Positions 44,998 through 53,583 of a DNA stretch of 64,000 bases are shown piece by piece (position 1 is the stretch's first letter; every line of letters begins with the position of its first letter). Below the pieces are notes generated by a model. The model saw only the letters and a list, made by a program, of their open reading frames with translations. It did no database searches and was not told the origin of the DNA. The stretch covers positions 1,716,153-1,780,152 of the forward strand of contig NZ_OY759744.1 in assembly GCF_963662735.1 (NCBI RefSeq). The letters run 5' to 3'. The DNA is from an uncultured Methanoregula sp. (GTDB taxonomy: Archaea; Halobacteriota; Methanomicrobia; Methanomicrobiales; Methanospirillaceae). Both the position numbers and the translations under genes were made by a program.

Positions 44998-45744
44998 TCA
45001 GTCTCCCTGCATGAGTGAGGAAAGATACCCGGTGCTCTGGTCGGCCGCGGCAAGCTCCCGTGTTTCCACAACGAGGGTTGCCTGCTGCGGGAGTTTTTTC
45101 ATAAGACCGTAAAAATCGATCGTCCCGGCACCGCATGCAAGATGGTCGTCGATTGTTCCGCCATTGTCGTGGAGATGGACATGGCAGAATCCCCCGGCAG
45201 CCAGGAATTCATCGATGTTCCCGTTGAGCCGGGCATGGCCGGAGTCGAACGTGCATCCAAGGCCGCGTGTGGTAAGTTCGGGCAGGAATGCAGGTGTCCG
45301 GAAATGACAACACTCCCATGCGCCCATGTTCTCGACACAGATCCTGATCCCGTGTTCCTCCTGGAGCAGGGCAAGCTCGTCGAGCGAGCGCAGCAGGGAT
45401 GCATAAGAGCGGTCCCTGACCTGCTCGTAGGGTGAAAAACCCGGGTGGACCACGAGATGGCCGGCACCGATGCGGGCCGAGACAGCAAGGACATCGCCAA
45501 GTACGGCAATTGAAGCGCTTCGCATGCGTTCGCTTACCGCCGCGATGTTGACTTCGCTGCAGGGGGCGTGGACGCTGTACGAGAACGGGTACTCATTGCA
45601 GGGGGTGCAGTCCGAAAGAAGATCGTGCAGCCCGTCTGAGAGGATTTCAACGTGCGATGTCCGGGAAGCGAGTGTGTCAAGTGCAGTATCGAGCGGATGG
45701 TCGATGCAGCAGAAGGTTGAGATGAAGAATGGTTGCGGGGTCAT
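44998..45744 (-). CDS. TIM-barrel sugar-phosphate isomerase/epimerase-like protein
   Basis: A 248-residue AP-endonuclease-2/xylose-isomerase-like TIM barrel. Metal-site motifs are visible: SVHAPCSEVN, VVHPGFSPYE, CVENMGAWE, TFDSGHARLNG and HVHLHDNGG. It lies between btuD and btuF, with only three bases to btuF, so it is part of the B12-uptake operon. I know of no assigned cobamide step for this family; possibilities are activation of the lower-ligand sugar or an unlinked housekeeping role. Function is unknown. Confidence 0.78.
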   Translation of the reverse strand: MTPQPFFISTFCCIDHPLDTALDTLASRTSHVEILSDGLHDLLSDCTPCNEYPFSYSVHAPCSEVNIAAVSERMRSASIAVLGDVLAVSARIGAGHLVVHPGFSPYEQVRDRSYASLLRSLDELALLQEEHGIRICVENMGAWECCHFRTPAFLPELTTRGLGCTFDSGHARLNGNIDEFLAAGGFCHVHLHDNGGTIDDHLACGAGTIDFYGLMKKLPQQATLVVETRELAAADQSTGYLSSLMQGD

Positions 45745-45762
45745 GTGTCACTCCGAATGTTG

Positions 45763-47034
45763 TCAGGTTTTGTGAGGAGCGGTGTCCAGAAATCCAAGTA
45801 TGCCGTCGAAACTGCCAGTACACTCTGCGCCGGCAGCACGCAGATCCTGAAAAGCTGCGGTTGCGGCTCCCTTGGCAAAATCATATGAGGGAAAATCCCG
45901 GCCTTCCGGCAAATGGATGATGATCCGGGTGGGATCAGCCTCGCGGAGCGCGAGGAGAACCGGCAGGTTCCCGGTTCCCACGGGATGTACTGAAAGGATG
46001 ATACGATCTGCCCGGGAAAGCAGGGCACGCAATTTCTCCAGCGAGTGTGCCGGGATCTGGGAAAACGGCAGGATCGCAATGCCGGGAATCTTCAGCGCTT
46101 TTGCTGTAAGATAGTCGGTATCCGTGGTCGCAAGGATGCCGGCCGACAGCAAGTATCCCTTACGGGAAAGGAAGTGCAGGAGATCTGTACCGCTCCCCCC
46201 GCCGGAGACAACAAGGATATTCCGGTTTTTATCCGGTGCGAGGTTCCGGCCCCGGGTGTCGAGGGGAACAAGGAAGGTCCGGCCGGTTGCCGGATGAACC
46301 GATGTGATCACATCTGCCCCATAGACCTCCCGGATTTTTTCAGGAGTCAGTACCTGTGCCGGCGTATCGTCAGCAACGACCTCCCCGTTCCGGATCATGA
46401 TGAGCCGGTCGCAGTAGAGTGCAGCCATGTTGAGATCGTGGAACACGCCGATGATGGTGGAACCCGATGCTGCAAGACCCCGCATAAGGAAGAGGATGTC
46501 GGACTGGTGGGAGAGATCGAGGTGTGATGTCGGCTCGTCCAGGAGAAGCACGCGGGTATCCTGTGCCAGAGCACGGGCAATGAGCACCCGCTGCCATTCC
46601 CCTCCGCTCAGGGTGCGGATCGAGCGTTCAGCAAGGTGCGAAACTCCGGTCTCTTCGAGAGCCCGGTGGCACCGGGCAAAATCGCCCGGAGAAAAGGAGG
46701 CTAACCTGCTGGTCCGGGCGTACCGGGCCATAAGGACAACCTGCAATACGGTGTAAGAGAATGGCCGTCCCTCGTCCTGCGGGACATATCCGAGCGCCAT
46801 GCCCAGTTCAGCCGGGGTATAACCGGTGACTGCCTTTCCGTCAAGCTCAAGGATACCACTTGAGGGTATCACGCGGCTGAATGCCTTGAGAATCGTGGTC
46901 TTGCCCGAGCCGTTCGGCCCGATGATACCGGTAAAGGTACCTTCCGCAAACGAACAGCTGACCGCTTTTACAACGTCCTCCGTGCCGTAACCGGCATGGA
47001 GATTCTCTGCCCTGATACGGTCCTGCCCGTTCAT
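45763..47034 (-). CDS. btuD: cobalamin ABC transporter ATPase BtuD with C-terminal extension
   Basis: A 423-residue protein. The first 255 residues are a FecE/BtuD-type ATPase (Walker A GPNGSGKTTILKAFS, Q-loop PQDEGRPFS, signature LSGGEWQRV, Walker B VLLLDEPTSHLD, H-loop FHDL). The remaining 165 residues form a Rossmann-like domain opening ILVVSGGGSGTDLLHFL, which is not part of the ABC fold; archaeal BtuD proteins often carry it. Its role is not known. Overlaps btuC (ATGA). Confidence 0.9.
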   Translation of the reverse strand: MNGQDRIRAENLHAGYGTEDVVKAVSCSFAEGTFTGIIGPNGSGKTTILKAFSRVIPSSGILELDGKAVTGYTPAELGMALGYVPQDEGRPFSYTVLQVVLMARYARTSRLASFSPGDFARCHRALEETGVSHLAERSIRTLSGGEWQRVLIARALAQDTRVLLLDEPTSHLDLSHQSDILFLMRGLAASGSTIIGVFHDLNMAALYCDRLIMIRNGEVVADDTPAQVLTPEKIREVYGADVITSVHPATGRTFLVPLDTRGRNLAPDKNRNILVVSGGGSGTDLLHFLSRKGYLLSAGILATTDTDYLTAKALKIPGIAILPFSQIPAHSLEKLRALLSRADRIILSVHPVGTGNLPVLLALREADPTRIIIHLPEGRDFPSYDFAKGAATAAFQDLRAAGAECTGSFDGILGFLDTAPHKT

Positions 47035-47978
47035 GCTGCCGACCCCTTCTGGTAGATCAACCAGATGAAGAACGGTGCTCCGACAAACGCCGTGATGATC
47101 CCGACCGGCAGATCAGAGAAGAATGTGCGGGCAATTGCGTCGGACAGGACGAGAAGTATTCCCCCGGCAAGGATGCTTGCGGGGATAACGATGCGGTTAT
47201 CCGGGCCAAAGAGCATCCGGGCCACGTGCGGGATGACAAGGCCGACAAAGCCGATCGATCCGGCGATCGAGACGGCACCGGCAACGAGCAGGGTGCTGCC
47301 GCCGAGCACGACCCAGCGGACCCGTGCGGCGTCAATACCCAGGTGGGCAGCTGTCTCCTCCCCGAGCGAGAGGGCATTGAGATCGCGGCCCATGAAAAAG
47401 AGGAGCAGGCCGGCCGGGATGAGAATGCAGGCCGAAAGGATCGCATCCGATGGCGACGCATTCCAGAACCCGCCCATGAGCCAGAAGAGGATCTGGTGAA
47501 CATTCTGGCCGGCGACGGCGATCAGGAACGAGACAAGGGCCGAGAAGAAAAATGAGACGGCAATCCCGGTCAACAGCAGGGTCTCAACAGAGATAATCCC
47601 TTGCCGTCCGGCAATGGACCAGACAATCAGGATCGCAGCAACTGCACCGATCCATGCAAAGATCGGTACAAAGAATCCTCCGAGAAATACGATAGCGAGA
47701 GAAGCACCGAGCGCACCGCCGGATGAGGTCCCGAGAATGTAGGGATCCGCCATCGGGTTCCGGAAGAGTGCCTGCATGGCTGCACCGGCAACGGCAAGGC
47801 TTGCACCCAAAAAAAATGCAGCAAGGACACGGGGAAACCGGATGCCCCCGATGATGTCAGCGGCACCCGGTGTTGTGGACACAAACCCGAATCCTGCCGG
47901 ACCAATGAACGTACAAAGTACAATAGTCAGGACTGCGACAACCGCAAGGCCGACGATGAGCGGGATGGTTCTGGTCAA
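47031..47978 (-). CDS. btuC: cobalamin ABC transporter permease BtuC
   Basis: A 315-residue FecCD/BtuC-type permease with about ten helices. Family signatures include RFPRVLAAFFLGASLAVAGA, NPMADPYILGTSSGGALGAS and GSIGFVGLVIPHVARMLFG. The only usable start is TTG 47978 with GGAGTGAT eight bases upstream; an in-frame TGA lies just before it. It begins the btuC-btuD-(TIM)-btuF-cbiZ operon. With BtuD and BtuF it imports cobamides. Confidence 0.9.
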   Translation of the reverse strand: MTRTIPLIVGLAVVAVLTIVLCTFIGPAGFGFVSTTPGAADIIGGIRFPRVLAAFFLGASLAVAGAAMQALFRNPMADPYILGTSSGGALGASLAIVFLGGFFVPIFAWIGAVAAILIVWSIAGRQGIISVETLLLTGIAVSFFFSALVSFLIAVAGQNVHQILFWLMGGFWNASPSDAILSACILIPAGLLLFFMGRDLNALSLGEETAAHLGIDAARVRWVVLGGSTLLVAGAVSIAGSIGFVGLVIPHVARMLFGPDNRIVIPASILAGGILLVLSDAIARTFFSDLPVGIITAFVGAPFFIWLIYQKGSAA

Positions 47979-47987
47979 AAGAAGGAA

Positions 47988-48098
47988 TCACTCCATGAAT
48001 GGTTTCGTTTTAGCGTATGACGGTTCTGGGTCGGCCGGGGGGATGGTATCGCCCGGATAGGCGGAAGCAACCGATCGGACGTGCAATGTACTGGTCAT
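47988..48098 (-). other. possible 36-codon leader reading frame before btuC
   Basis: ATG 48098 to TGA 47988-47990 encodes a Pro/Ser-rich 36-residue peptide whose end carries the GGAGTGAT used by btuC. Upstream, GGTATAAG (48169-48175 on the minus strand) is a possible promoter, giving a leader of about 165 bases. No B12-box motif was found. Coding status is uncertain. Confidence 0.3.
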
Positions 48099-48231
48099 GC
48101 ATCCGGCACGGGAGATCACAATTACGACAATCTCTCCGTGAACAACCCGGGGCCGTACTCATCCCTCCTTATACCGCGCCGCCTCTTGAATTGCAGGGGG
48201 ATGGTACCCCATTTTTTGGCCTGCTCCTGAC

Positions 48232-48465
48232 TCATATCTCAAGAATTTTCCAGTCCAGCACAAAGTGCCTGCACCCATGCGTGTTCCACATAGTGCAGGA
48301 TTTACAAGTACGCTGTTCACGGGTACACTTTCCGCCTGTCGCATCCTGGGGACACTCATCTTTTCTGGCGCAGTTGTGGCAGCAGGTATATACAGAATTT
48401 CCAAAGATATATCCGGTATCCCGGTATAACCCGGAAAAAACTGGTTCCTGTCGTTCACCGGTCAT
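48232..48465 (-). CDS. small Cys-rich protein
   Basis: A 77-residue protein with nine Cys, including CCHNCARKDEC, CTREQRTCKSC and a final C near HGCRHF. The pattern fits a metal-binding (zinc or iron-sulfur) module. ATG 48465 follows AAGGAAGGGC. It is the last gene on the minus strand after the CDF exporter, with gaps of 35 and 50 bases, so it may belong to the metal operon. No family recognised. Confidence 0.65.
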   Translation of the reverse strand: MTGERQEPVFSGLYRDTGYIFGNSVYTCCHNCARKDECPQDATGGKCTREQRTCKSCTMWNTHGCRHFVLDWKILEI

Positions 48466-48500
48466 GCCCTTCCTTTTCCGACCCTGGGTAGTATTTCACG

Positions 48501-48866
48501 TTACGCTGCCCTGCCTACGAGCGAGCGCTCATACGTAATGGCAAACCGGACAAATGCATCGGCGTCCTTGAGGGATTCTGTCACAAGTGACTTTTCATCC
48601 GTTGTATCTGAGCGGAACATCCGCACACTGCCACTTTCCCGTGCGGGGCAGGAGTACTTCACTTCAAGCGGGTTTTCGTGCCCGTGAATCCCGGGCCTGC
48701 GGGAGAAGTTGTAGGCGAATGCTACCGCCCACTGGTCCTCAAGCATGTCCACGTATACGTTCCCGATAAGCTGCTGGTTGTTGTGCCGGATCACCACTTC
48801 ATCTTCGAATTTGTCGATGAGCTGTTTTGTAGCCGGCTGCGGTTTGATTCCAATAATTTTTGACAT
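48501..48866 (-). CDS. uncharacterised soluble protein downstream of the CDF exporter
   Basis: A 121-residue protein with an alpha/beta composition and no membrane helix (MSKIIGIKPQPATKQLIDKF, then NNQQLIGNVYVDMLEDQWAV). ATG 48866 has AGAGG about six bases upstream; the frame open to 48908 is rejected. It follows the CDF gene by 50 bases. I do not recognise it. A regulatory or metal-carrier role is only suggested by position. Confidence 0.62.
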   Translation of the reverse strand: MSKIIGIKPQPATKQLIDKFEDEVVIRHNNQQLIGNVYVDMLEDQWAVAFAYNFSRRPGIHGHENPLEVKYSCPARESGSVRMFRSDTTDEKSLVTESLKDADAFVRFAITYERSLVGRAA

Positions 48867-48916
48867 TTTTAACCTCTGTTTTTGATACTGGTGTTCATGC
48901 TCTCTCAATGATCGGT

Positions 48917-49984
48917 TCAGTGCGAATGCACCGGCAGTCCGTCGTGGTCGTGCTCCGCGATATGATGGTAGTCGGGTCCCGATGCGGTCACCGGATCGAC
49001 GTGAATGGTGGCATCCGAAAGATACCGGAGATGATGCAGGAGTTCATGCCGGAACTCTTTTGCAATTGCGTGGCCGCTTTCAACGGAAAGCGATGAATCT
49101 ACGGTGATATTGATCTCCGCATGGAGCCGGTGACCCAGCCACCGGACCTTTACATCGGTAATTTCCACAACTCCTTCAACATGATCGGCGGCGTGGCTGA
49201 TCTCTTCCGTAACTGCCGGGTCAACGCCATCGAGGAGCCGGGTGAAGATTGTCTTTGCCGAATCCCAGACAATCCAGAAGATCGCAATCGTGATGATGAG
49301 CCCGATGATCGGATCGGCAAGCGGAAACCCGAGATAAATCCCGGCTGCCCCGATAAGGACCGCAAGGCTCGTCAGCCCGTCCGTCCTTGCGTGGTAACCA
49401 TCCGCAACGAGTGCCGCGCTGCCGATCCCGGCTCCCACCCGGATACGGAGCTGTGCAACGGCCTCGTTGCCGATAAATCCGACAAGGGCCGCCGCCGCTA
49501 CCGCCCAGAGAAAGGCAACTTCCTGCGGGTGAAAGAGCCGGTCAATGGAAACATACCCGGCTATGATCGCGGAGACCAGGATCATCATGACCACGAACAC
49601 ACCGGCAAGGTCCTCGACCCGGCCATACCCGTAAGTGAACCGTTTCGTTGGTTTCCACCGGGCCAGCATGAACGCGAACAGGAGCGGGATCGCGGTAAGT
49701 GCATCGCCGAAATTGTGGATAGTATCGGCAAGCAGCGCAATACTTCCGGAATAGTAAACAATGATTACCTGGAAGATCGCGGTAATGAACAGGCCGGCAA
49801 AGGACCACTTGACTGCCCGGATTCCCCGCTCGGTTGTGAGGATGGAGGGATCGACAATCCCGTGCGTGTGGGCATGGCTTCCGTGATGATCATGACCTTC
49901 GTGATGATCATCCCCGGAATCATGTCCGTGGGAGTGACCATGTTCGTGGTTTTTATCTCCATGTTTTTCAGTCTGAAGAATCAT
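48917..49984 (-). CDS. cation diffusion facilitator (CDF) metal exporter
   Basis: A 355-residue CDF protein with six helices. The two transport sites are DTIHNFGD in TM2 and DGYHARTD in TM5 (both HxxxD). The first 45 residues are a His/Gly/Asp-rich metal-binding tail, and the C-terminus holds the CDF cytoplasmic domain and a short His-rich end. CDF proteins exchange protons for Zn, Co or Ni. The gene overlaps the cbiO stop by 17 bases, so it is co-transcribed with a cobalt importer and probably guards against Co or Ni excess. Confidence 0.92.
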   Translation of the reverse strand: MILQTEKHGDKNHEHGHSHGHDSGDDHHEGHDHHGSHAHTHGIVDPSILTTERGIRAVKWSFAGLFITAIFQVIIVYYSGSIALLADTIHNFGDALTAIPLLFAFMLARWKPTKRFTYGYGRVEDLAGVFVVMMILVSAIIAGYVSIDRLFHPQEVAFLWAVAAAALVGFIGNEAVAQLRIRVGAGIGSAALVADGYHARTDGLTSLAVLIGAAGIYLGFPLADPIIGLIITIAIFWIVWDSAKTIFTRLLDGVDPAVTEEISHAADHVEGVVEITDVKVRWLGHRLHAEINITVDSSLSVESGHAIAKEFRHELLHHLRYLSDATIHVDPVTASGPDYHHIAEHDHDGLPVHSH

Positions 49985-51188
49985 TCGCGTTAACCTCCTC
50001 GTTCTTGAGCCTCGTAACGGGTGGCTGGTCCGCAGTGTTCACGGGAACCACGCTGATGGTGTTGCCGCTCTCTTTGCAGTATGCCTCCACCCGGACAGCA
50101 ACCCGGCTGACCATTCCGCTGGTGGTCAGGATCAGCGAGTTGTGTCCCCGCAGCGCCCTGAGAAGACACTTGTCGATGACCCCGTACGTGAACTCCAGCG
50201 CGATACACTCCGTTGCAGCGCACTGCTTAGCCCGCGTTCCCATCGCCCCGACCGCAAGATCCGGACAGGCTTTCAGCCATGCAGAGAGTGTGGCGGTATC
50301 CCCCTCGTCCACGTTGAAGACCGTGATCGTGCCAGCCGATGGATGGCAGCAGGAGCCGTGGTGGTTCTCGATGATATGGATCATGTCGAGGACGCTCCTT
50401 GGCTTCCGTTCGGGAATCGTAAATCCGCGTTTCCCGAGTTCCGCCGAGAGTTCGAGCAGTGTCGGGACCGAGAGATGCGCCATGCGGACGTACTTCGGGT
50501 TCCCGAACGCAACGTCCGGCACATCTTCGCGGATGATCTGCCCGTCTGCAAGGAGGATCGCCCGGTCCGCCCACGGGTACGCCAGTTCGACATCGTGTGT
50601 GGAAATGACAATGGTTTTGCCCTCGTGGTTCAGTTCATCGAGCAGTTCCATGAGATCTTCCGAACCTGATGGATCGAGGCCGCTTGTCGGCTCGTCGAAG
50701 ACCAGCACATCCGGGTCCATGGCCAGCACGCCGGCAATGGCAACCCGTTTTTTCTCCCCGCCGGAAAGATGGTGGGGTGGGCGGCGCTCGAAACCCACGA
50801 GACCGACCTGACGAAGGGCGGTTGCGACAGCCAGTCGGATGGCCGGCTCATCGTACCCGAGGTTTGCCGGGCCGAAAGCAACGTCCTGGTACACGGTCGG
50901 GGCAATGATCTGGCGATCCGCATTCTGCAGCACGTACCCGACCCTTTTGCGCAACTGGCGGAGGGACTGTGTATCATACCTGATCGGTTCGTTGCTGAAG
51001 AGTACCGTACCGGATGTCGGGCGGATCATACCGTTGAACATCTGGAGGAGTGTTGACTTGCCTGCCCCGTTGGGACCGACAAGCGCTATCTTCTCACCCC
51101 GGCGCATATGGAAGCTGATCCCTTTGATCGCCTCCTGGCTCCCGGGATACCGGTACCTGACATCCCGGGCTTCTAAAAGAACGCTCAT
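49968..51188 (-). CDS. cbiO: CbiO cobalt ECF ATPase with C-terminal extension
   Basis: A 406-residue ATPase. Residues 1-275 are a normal CbiO: Walker A VGPNGAGKSTLL, Q-loop LQNADRQIIAPTV, signature HLSGGEKKRVAIA, Walker B VLVFDEPTSGLD, STHD. The extra 130 residues begin after HIIENHHGSCCHPS, which contains a His-His...Cys-Cys-His group that could bind metal, and end with TTSGMVSRVAVRVEAYC. Other CbiO proteins in this window lack this part. It may sense intracellular cobalt. Starts with ATGA overlap to cbiQ. Confidence 0.9.
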   Translation of the reverse strand: MSVLLEARDVRYRYPGSQEAIKGISFHMRRGEKIALVGPNGAGKSTLLQMFNGMIRPTSGTVLFSNEPIRYDTQSLRQLRKRVGYVLQNADRQIIAPTVYQDVAFGPANLGYDEPAIRLAVATALRQVGLVGFERRPPHHLSGGEKKRVAIAGVLAMDPDVLVFDEPTSGLDPSGSEDLMELLDELNHEGKTIVISTHDVELAYPWADRAILLADGQIIREDVPDVAFGNPKYVRMAHLSVPTLLELSAELGKRGFTIPERKPRSVLDMIHIIENHHGSCCHPSAGTITVFNVDEGDTATLSAWLKACPDLAVGAMGTRAKQCAATECIALEFTYGVIDKCLLRALRGHNSLILTTSGMVSRVAVRVEAYCKESGNTISVVPVNTADQPPVTRLKNEEVNANDSSD

Positions 51189-51979
51189 GGAACCACCACA
51201 ACCCCGTTTGTCATCACCAGCAGAATCCCGCTCAGTCCCGCAAGATAGAGAAGCACGGGAACAAGTGATCGCATCTGCACTGGTTCCGCCGAATCCAGCG
51301 ATGGAAAGATCCCATCGTAACAGCGGCAGTCCATTGCACGGATGAGATCCTCGCCTGCATTCCAGCTGGAGATAAAAAGCATCCCGCAGAGCATGGAGAA
51401 GGACCGGATGGCCTCCCGTGGCCGGCTGTAGCCAAGGCGCATTACCTGTGCCTGCCAGATCTCGACCGCCTGGGCGTAGACGATGAAGATGTACCGGTAG
51501 ATGATCATCATCAGGTCAATGAGCTCGACAGGAATCCCGATCCGCTTCATACCGTTGAAAAGATCCGTCATGGGAGTTGTCAGCGCTATGAAGAACAGCG
51601 AGATCGAACAGCCGAACACCCGGCACAGCACCAGCGTGCTTTGCTTCACGGCCTCTGTTGTGATAGTAAGATTGATCCACGTGACCGGGTTGAACCGCCA
51701 GATCACATCCCCCCCTCCGAGCATGAAGAGGAGGACAATGACGCTCATTATGGCAAAAAAAGCCGGGCCCAGTAGGAGTGCCCCATAGAGTTGGGGATTT
51801 ATCCTCCCCGGTACGATCAGGACAAGGCTGAGTACAACGCCGGCAAGCAGGGGTACTACCGGGAACGGGGACTGGAGACAGAGAATGAGCGATCCCAGCG
51901 CAAGGATGAGTTTTGTTCCGGGATGGATATGCCGGAACGCACTCTGCTGCGCAACGCTGTCCAGATTTGTATCAATCAT
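51185..51979 (-). CDS. cbiQ: CbiQ cobalt ECF transmembrane component
   Basis: A 264-residue T component. Helices in the N-terminal half (LILALGSLILCLQSP, FAIMSVIVLLFML) and the coupling region near QAQVMRLGYSRPREAIR, where the second conserved motif is less like the usual A-R-G, followed by SMLCGMLFISSWNAGEDLIRAMDCR. Links the CbiMN pair to the CbiO ATPase. Five bases separate it from cbiN. Confidence 0.88.
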   Translation of the reverse strand: MIDTNLDSVAQQSAFRHIHPGTKLILALGSLILCLQSPFPVVPLLAGVVLSLVLIVPGRINPQLYGALLLGPAFFAIMSVIVLLFMLGGGDVIWRFNPVTWINLTITTEAVKQSTLVLCRVFGCSISLFFIALTTPMTDLFNGMKRIGIPVELIDLMMIIYRYIFIVYAQAVEIWQAQVMRLGYSRPREAIRSFSMLCGMLFISSWNAGEDLIRAMDCRCYDGIFPSLDSAEPVQMRSLVPVLLYLAGLSGILLVMTNGVVVVP

Positions 51980-51984
51980 GGATC

Positions 51985-52293
51985 TCAGGCCGTCGGCGAT
52001 AATCTTCTCTGCCCGAGCCAGTACCCGAAAACGAGCCCGAGAATAACACCGCCAAACGATGCCTGGAGCGCAAAGAGCGTAGACTCGATCTCCCCGCTCG
52101 GGGGTTCGTACTGGGGGATGAGCGGTTTGAACGAATCAACCGTACTTCCGGTCAATTCGGAAATTTTCTGCGAGCCGACATCATCAGACCCGCTGAACTG
52201 GTGGCTCCCGCCGGCACTCACGAACAGGAAGACCACAACGAACGCGATGACTGCAACGAGGGTAATGAGTTCCAGTTTCCATTGCCCGATCAT
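51985..52293 (-). CDS. cbiN: CbiN cobalt transport subunit
   Basis: A 102-residue protein with two helices (about 8-27 and 74-95) and an external loop ending [16 protein letters not shown], the CbiN signature. The loop has no GGAD motif, unlike the orphan CbiN at 27.0 kb, but has a Gly/Ser/Asp-rich segment (SGSDDVGSQ) in its place. Overlaps cbiM (ATGA). Confidence 0.9.
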   Translation of the reverse strand: MIGQWKLELITLVAVIAFVVVFLFVSAGGSHQFSGSDDVGSQKISELTGSTVDSFKPLIPQYEPPSGEIESTLFALQASFGGVILGLVFGYWLGQRRLSPTA

Positions 52294-53012
52294 GATTGGC
52301 CCCCTGCTGAGGAAATCTTCTCGTCCTGAATGCGGGCACGGTTAATCTGGTCTTCCGAGAAGACATTGAGTTTTAGGAGAATTTCCGGTTTCAGCGCTAC
52401 AATGTACTTGAATACGAGAGCGAGAACGCACCCTTCCACAATCGCGAGAGGTATCTGGGTCACGGCAAAGATAACAAAGAATGCTGCAAACGATGCGGGG
52501 ATCCCACCGGCCTGGGCGGGATAGGCAAGGGCCAGCTCGAACGAGGTGATGACATAGGTCACAAGGTCGGCAACTGCTGTAACCAGGAATACCGTGACAT
52601 AGATATTGACATTCGTATTTTTCATAAGACGATATACGGCGTACCCTACCAGGGGACCGCCTATTGCCATCGAGACCATGTTGGCACCCAGGGTCGAGAG
52701 CCCCCCATGGGCGAGCAGGAGCGCCTGGAAGAGCAGGACGATCGCACCGATAACTGAAGTAATGAACGCCCCGAAACAGATTGTCGAGAGACCGGTGCCG
52801 GTCGGATGTGAGCAGCTGCCCGTCACCGACGGGAGTTTGAGGGCGGACAATATGAAGATGAACGCCCCGCAAACCCCGAGCAGCGGCAGGTATTCCCGGT
52901 CTTTTCTCATCATCGAGCGCAATTGGACGATTCCCATGATCAGGAACGGGAGAGCGACAATCCACCAGATGATACACCATTGCCAGGGTAAGAAACCTTC
53001 CATAATATGCAT
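52290..53012 (-). CDS. cbiM: CbiM cobalt ECF S component
   Basis: A 240-residue S component starting [12 protein letters not shown] with the N-terminal His2, then [17 protein letters not shown] and [16 protein letters not shown]. The orphan CbiM at 26.3 kb is its closest relative here: the two share most of the core, indicating recent duplication. The frame is open to 53027 but ATG 53012 gives the required N-terminus. First gene of cbiMNQO-cdf. Confidence 0.92.
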   Translation of the reverse strand: MHIMEGFLPWQWCIIWWIVALPFLIMGIVQLRSMMRKDREYLPLLGVCGAFIFILSALKLPSVTGSCSHPTGTGLSTICFGAFITSVIGAIVLLFQALLLAHGGLSTLGANMVSMAIGGPLVGYAVYRLMKNTNVNIYVTVFLVTAVADLVTYVITSFELALAYPAQAGGIPASFAAFFVIFAVTQIPLAIVEGCVLALVFKYIVALKPEILLKLNVFSEDQINRARIQDEKISSAGGQS

Positions 53013-53040
53013 AGTAATCCAGCACAAGTGTACCTGTTTT

Positions 53041-53063
53041 AACTAAATAAAAGTTGCTTAGTT
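53041..53063 (-). promoter_or_regulatory. promoter and inverted repeat upstream of cbiM
   Basis: AACTAA...TTAGTT, perfect six-base half-sites with 11 bases between, overlaps the minus-strand TATA-like CTTTTATTTA. This is about 30 bases before the ATG at 53012, where a repressor would block the promoter. NikR or another metal regulator could be the ligand. Confidence 0.4.
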
Positions 53064-53171
53064 GGTTTATCGGAGTACTGTATATGACCGGAATACTGAT
53101 GAAAACCTGATCCGGGGGCGCATGGAATATATTGTCCTGCACTCCCTATTTTCTGGAAAATATGCTGAAAA

Positions 53172-53417
53172 AACGGCCCTCATATTCGCGTTCTGGCAGG
53201 GTTTCGGGTATCCATACAACATCGATAGGGAGCAAAAAACGCCTCGATTCTATGGCCATTAAGGGCCAAAAGACGAGGTGCATTTCAGCCATATTTCGGC
53301 AATTAAATCGATATTCAGGCGTATTTTCCACACGATCCGAAGCCGGGCCTTTTACAGGGATTTCCAGACCAGACCCGGATGAAAAAATAAGAAACGGAGC
53401 CCGAATTGGGCGTATTA
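53172..53417 (+). repeat. dispersed 258-bp repeat, copy C
   Basis: Third copy, about 246 bases, the most diverged. It keeps CATATTCGCGTTCTGGCAGG, the CCTCG...GGCC...GGCC...CGAGG double stem and the terminal hairpin GCCC-GAATT-GGGC with TATT after it. It fills much of the 571-base divergent promoter region between the two ECF operons. The rest of that gap (53418-53583) is AT-rich. Confidence 0.82.
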
Positions 53418-53583
53418 TTACTCCTCATAATCGCTCTATTGTTCATATGATAATACGGGCAATACTGTACCGGATAATTCTTCAGAAAAAATGAAATAAA
53501 ATTCAATTCGGATAATAAAACGCAACATTTTTTAACTACTGAATATCACAAATGTTAAGAATCGTAATACTACTGGTGATTTC

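Noticed and set aside
47979-48180. Cobalamin riboswitch before btuC
   Set aside because: No B12-box or GCCACT-type core could be found in the leader; the class is also rare in archaea.
48159-48458. A 99-codon minus-strand frame overlapping the Cys-rich gene
   Set aside because: The other frame has nine Cys in paired spacing and a better start; both cannot be real.
53146-53331. Small proteins on the minus strand of repeat copies B and C (ending PEREYEGRF)
   Set aside because: The frame is interrupted in copy A by a TGA, lacks a Shine-Dalgarno, and stem structures explain the conservation at least as well. Kept only as an alternative in the repeat finding.
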